A DNA stretch of 41,308 nt. It comes from Candidatus Rokubacteria bacterium CSP1-6. GTDB taxonomy: Bacteria > Methylomirabilota > Methylomirabilia > Rokubacteriales > CSP1-6. Below are positions 41,008 through 41,308 of the stretch, one piece after another (position 1 is the stretch's first letter; every line of letters starts with the position of its first letter). The stretch is from positions 1,509 through 42,816 of the forward strand of contig LDXP01000014.1 in NCBI GenBank assembly GCA_001443385.1, in the 5' to 3' direction. Position numbers and translations under genes: made by a program. A model generated the notes under the pieces. The model saw only the letters and a list, made by a program, of their open reading frames with translations. It did not search any database and had not been told where the DNA came from.

Positions 41008-41308
41008 ATGGCCAAGGCGAAGTACGAGCGGACGAAGCCGCACGTGAACGTGGGGACGATCGGGCACATCGATCACGGCAAGACGACGCTGACGTCCGCG
41101 ATCACGAAGGTGCTGCACACGAAGGACAAGAAGGTGGCGGTGCGGGACTTCGGGTCGATCGACAACGCCCCGGAGGAGCGGGAGCGGGGGATCACGATTG
41201 CGGTGGCGCACGTGGAGTACGAGACGGCGAAGCGGCACTACGCGCACATCGACTGTCCGGGGCACGCGGACTACATCAAGAACATGATCACGGGGGCGGC
41301 GCAGATGG
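41008..41308 (+). CDS. tuf: Elongation factor Tu, N-terminal part (3' truncated by window edge)
   Basis: GTPase that delivers aminoacyl-tRNA to the ribosome. About 100 residues of roughly 400 are present. G1 P-loop [18 protein letters not shown] (isoleucine where GHVDHGKT is usual), the G2 effector region [17 protein letters not shown] and G3 [19 protein letters not shown] are intact. ATG 41008 has a purine-rich GGGGGGAG and AGG just upstream. It follows four tRNA genes, as in the E. coli thrU-tyrU-glyT-thrT-tufB operon. Confidence 0.97.
   Translation, partial: MAKAKYERTKPHVNVGTIGHIDHGKTTLTSAITKVLHTKDKKVAVRDFGSIDNAPEERERGITIAVAHVEYETAKRHYAHIDCPGHADYIKNMITGAAQM

Noticed and set aside
41002-41265. 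Minus-strand ORF opposite tuf
   Set aside because: Antisense of a clear EF-Tu N-terminus; low-complexity product.

Overview
All the genes I can support in this 41.3 kb window lie on the + strand. It is GC-rich and tightly packed, with many 1-4 nt ATGA/GTGA/TGATG overlaps between neighbours. Gene content and order suggest a Gram-negative-type bacterium from a deeply branching, high-GC lineage; Rokubacteria/Methylomirabilota (NC10) or a deltaproteobacterium-like relative is my best guess. The reasons are the rho-rpmE-prfA-prmC-murA-his string, the MlaEFD lipid transporter, the SurA-like lipoprotein and a Rex gene behind the Fo genes. The taxonomy is inference; no rRNA is present.

Layout. (1) 1-3.7 kb: the end of a complex I operon (nuoL partial, nuoM, nuoN). 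(2) 3.7-12.4 kb: a glycerophosphate block with a HAD phosphatase, glpD, a 28-codon stub of a lost ABC permease, a glycerophosphodiesterase, glpK, and an FbpABC/AfuABC-type ABC importer (binding protein, ATPase, fused double permease). (3) 12.4-14.9 kb: the Fo part of ATP synthase (atpZ with an apparent frameshift, atpI, atpB, atpE), then the NADH-sensing repressor gene rex. The F1 genes and atpF are not here. (4) 15-19.3 kb: mfd and a SurA-like periplasmic chaperone. (5) 19.4-24.5 kb: rho, rpmE, prfA, prmC, murA. (6) 24.5-30.1 kb: the histidine operon hisG-D-B-H-A-F-IE, without hisC or hisZ, with two repeat-like insertions at its junctions. (7) 30.1-33.3 kb: a small lipoprotein plus mlaE-mlaF-mlaD. 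(8) 33.3-40.5 kb: radA, a membrane PIN-TRAM protein, ispD, ispF, gltX, cysS, rlmB, an order resembling the Firmicutes radA-disA-yacL-ispD-ispF-gltX-cysS-rlmB string but lacking disA. (9) 40.5-41.3 kb: tRNA-Thr(TGT), tRNA-Tyr(GTA), tRNA-Gly(TCC), tRNA-Thr(GGT) and the start of tuf, the same order as E. coli thrU-tyrU-glyT-thrT-tufB.

How the genes work together. The nuo and glpD products both feed electrons to the quinone pool, Fo uses the resulting ion gradient, and Rex would read the NADH/NAD+ ratio. The glp block can take glycerophosphodiesters to glycerol-3-phosphate and dihydroxyacetone phosphate, and the adjacent importer may supply a phosphorylated substrate. Most of the remainder is housekeeping. 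I found no defence system, CRISPR array, prophage or complete insertion sequence. The most interesting signals are small-scale: the permease stub, the element at hisG/hisD flanked by ATGAC, the atpZ frame break, the Na+-like residues in subunit c, CTG-only starts, and a promoter that shares bases with the rlmB stop codon.
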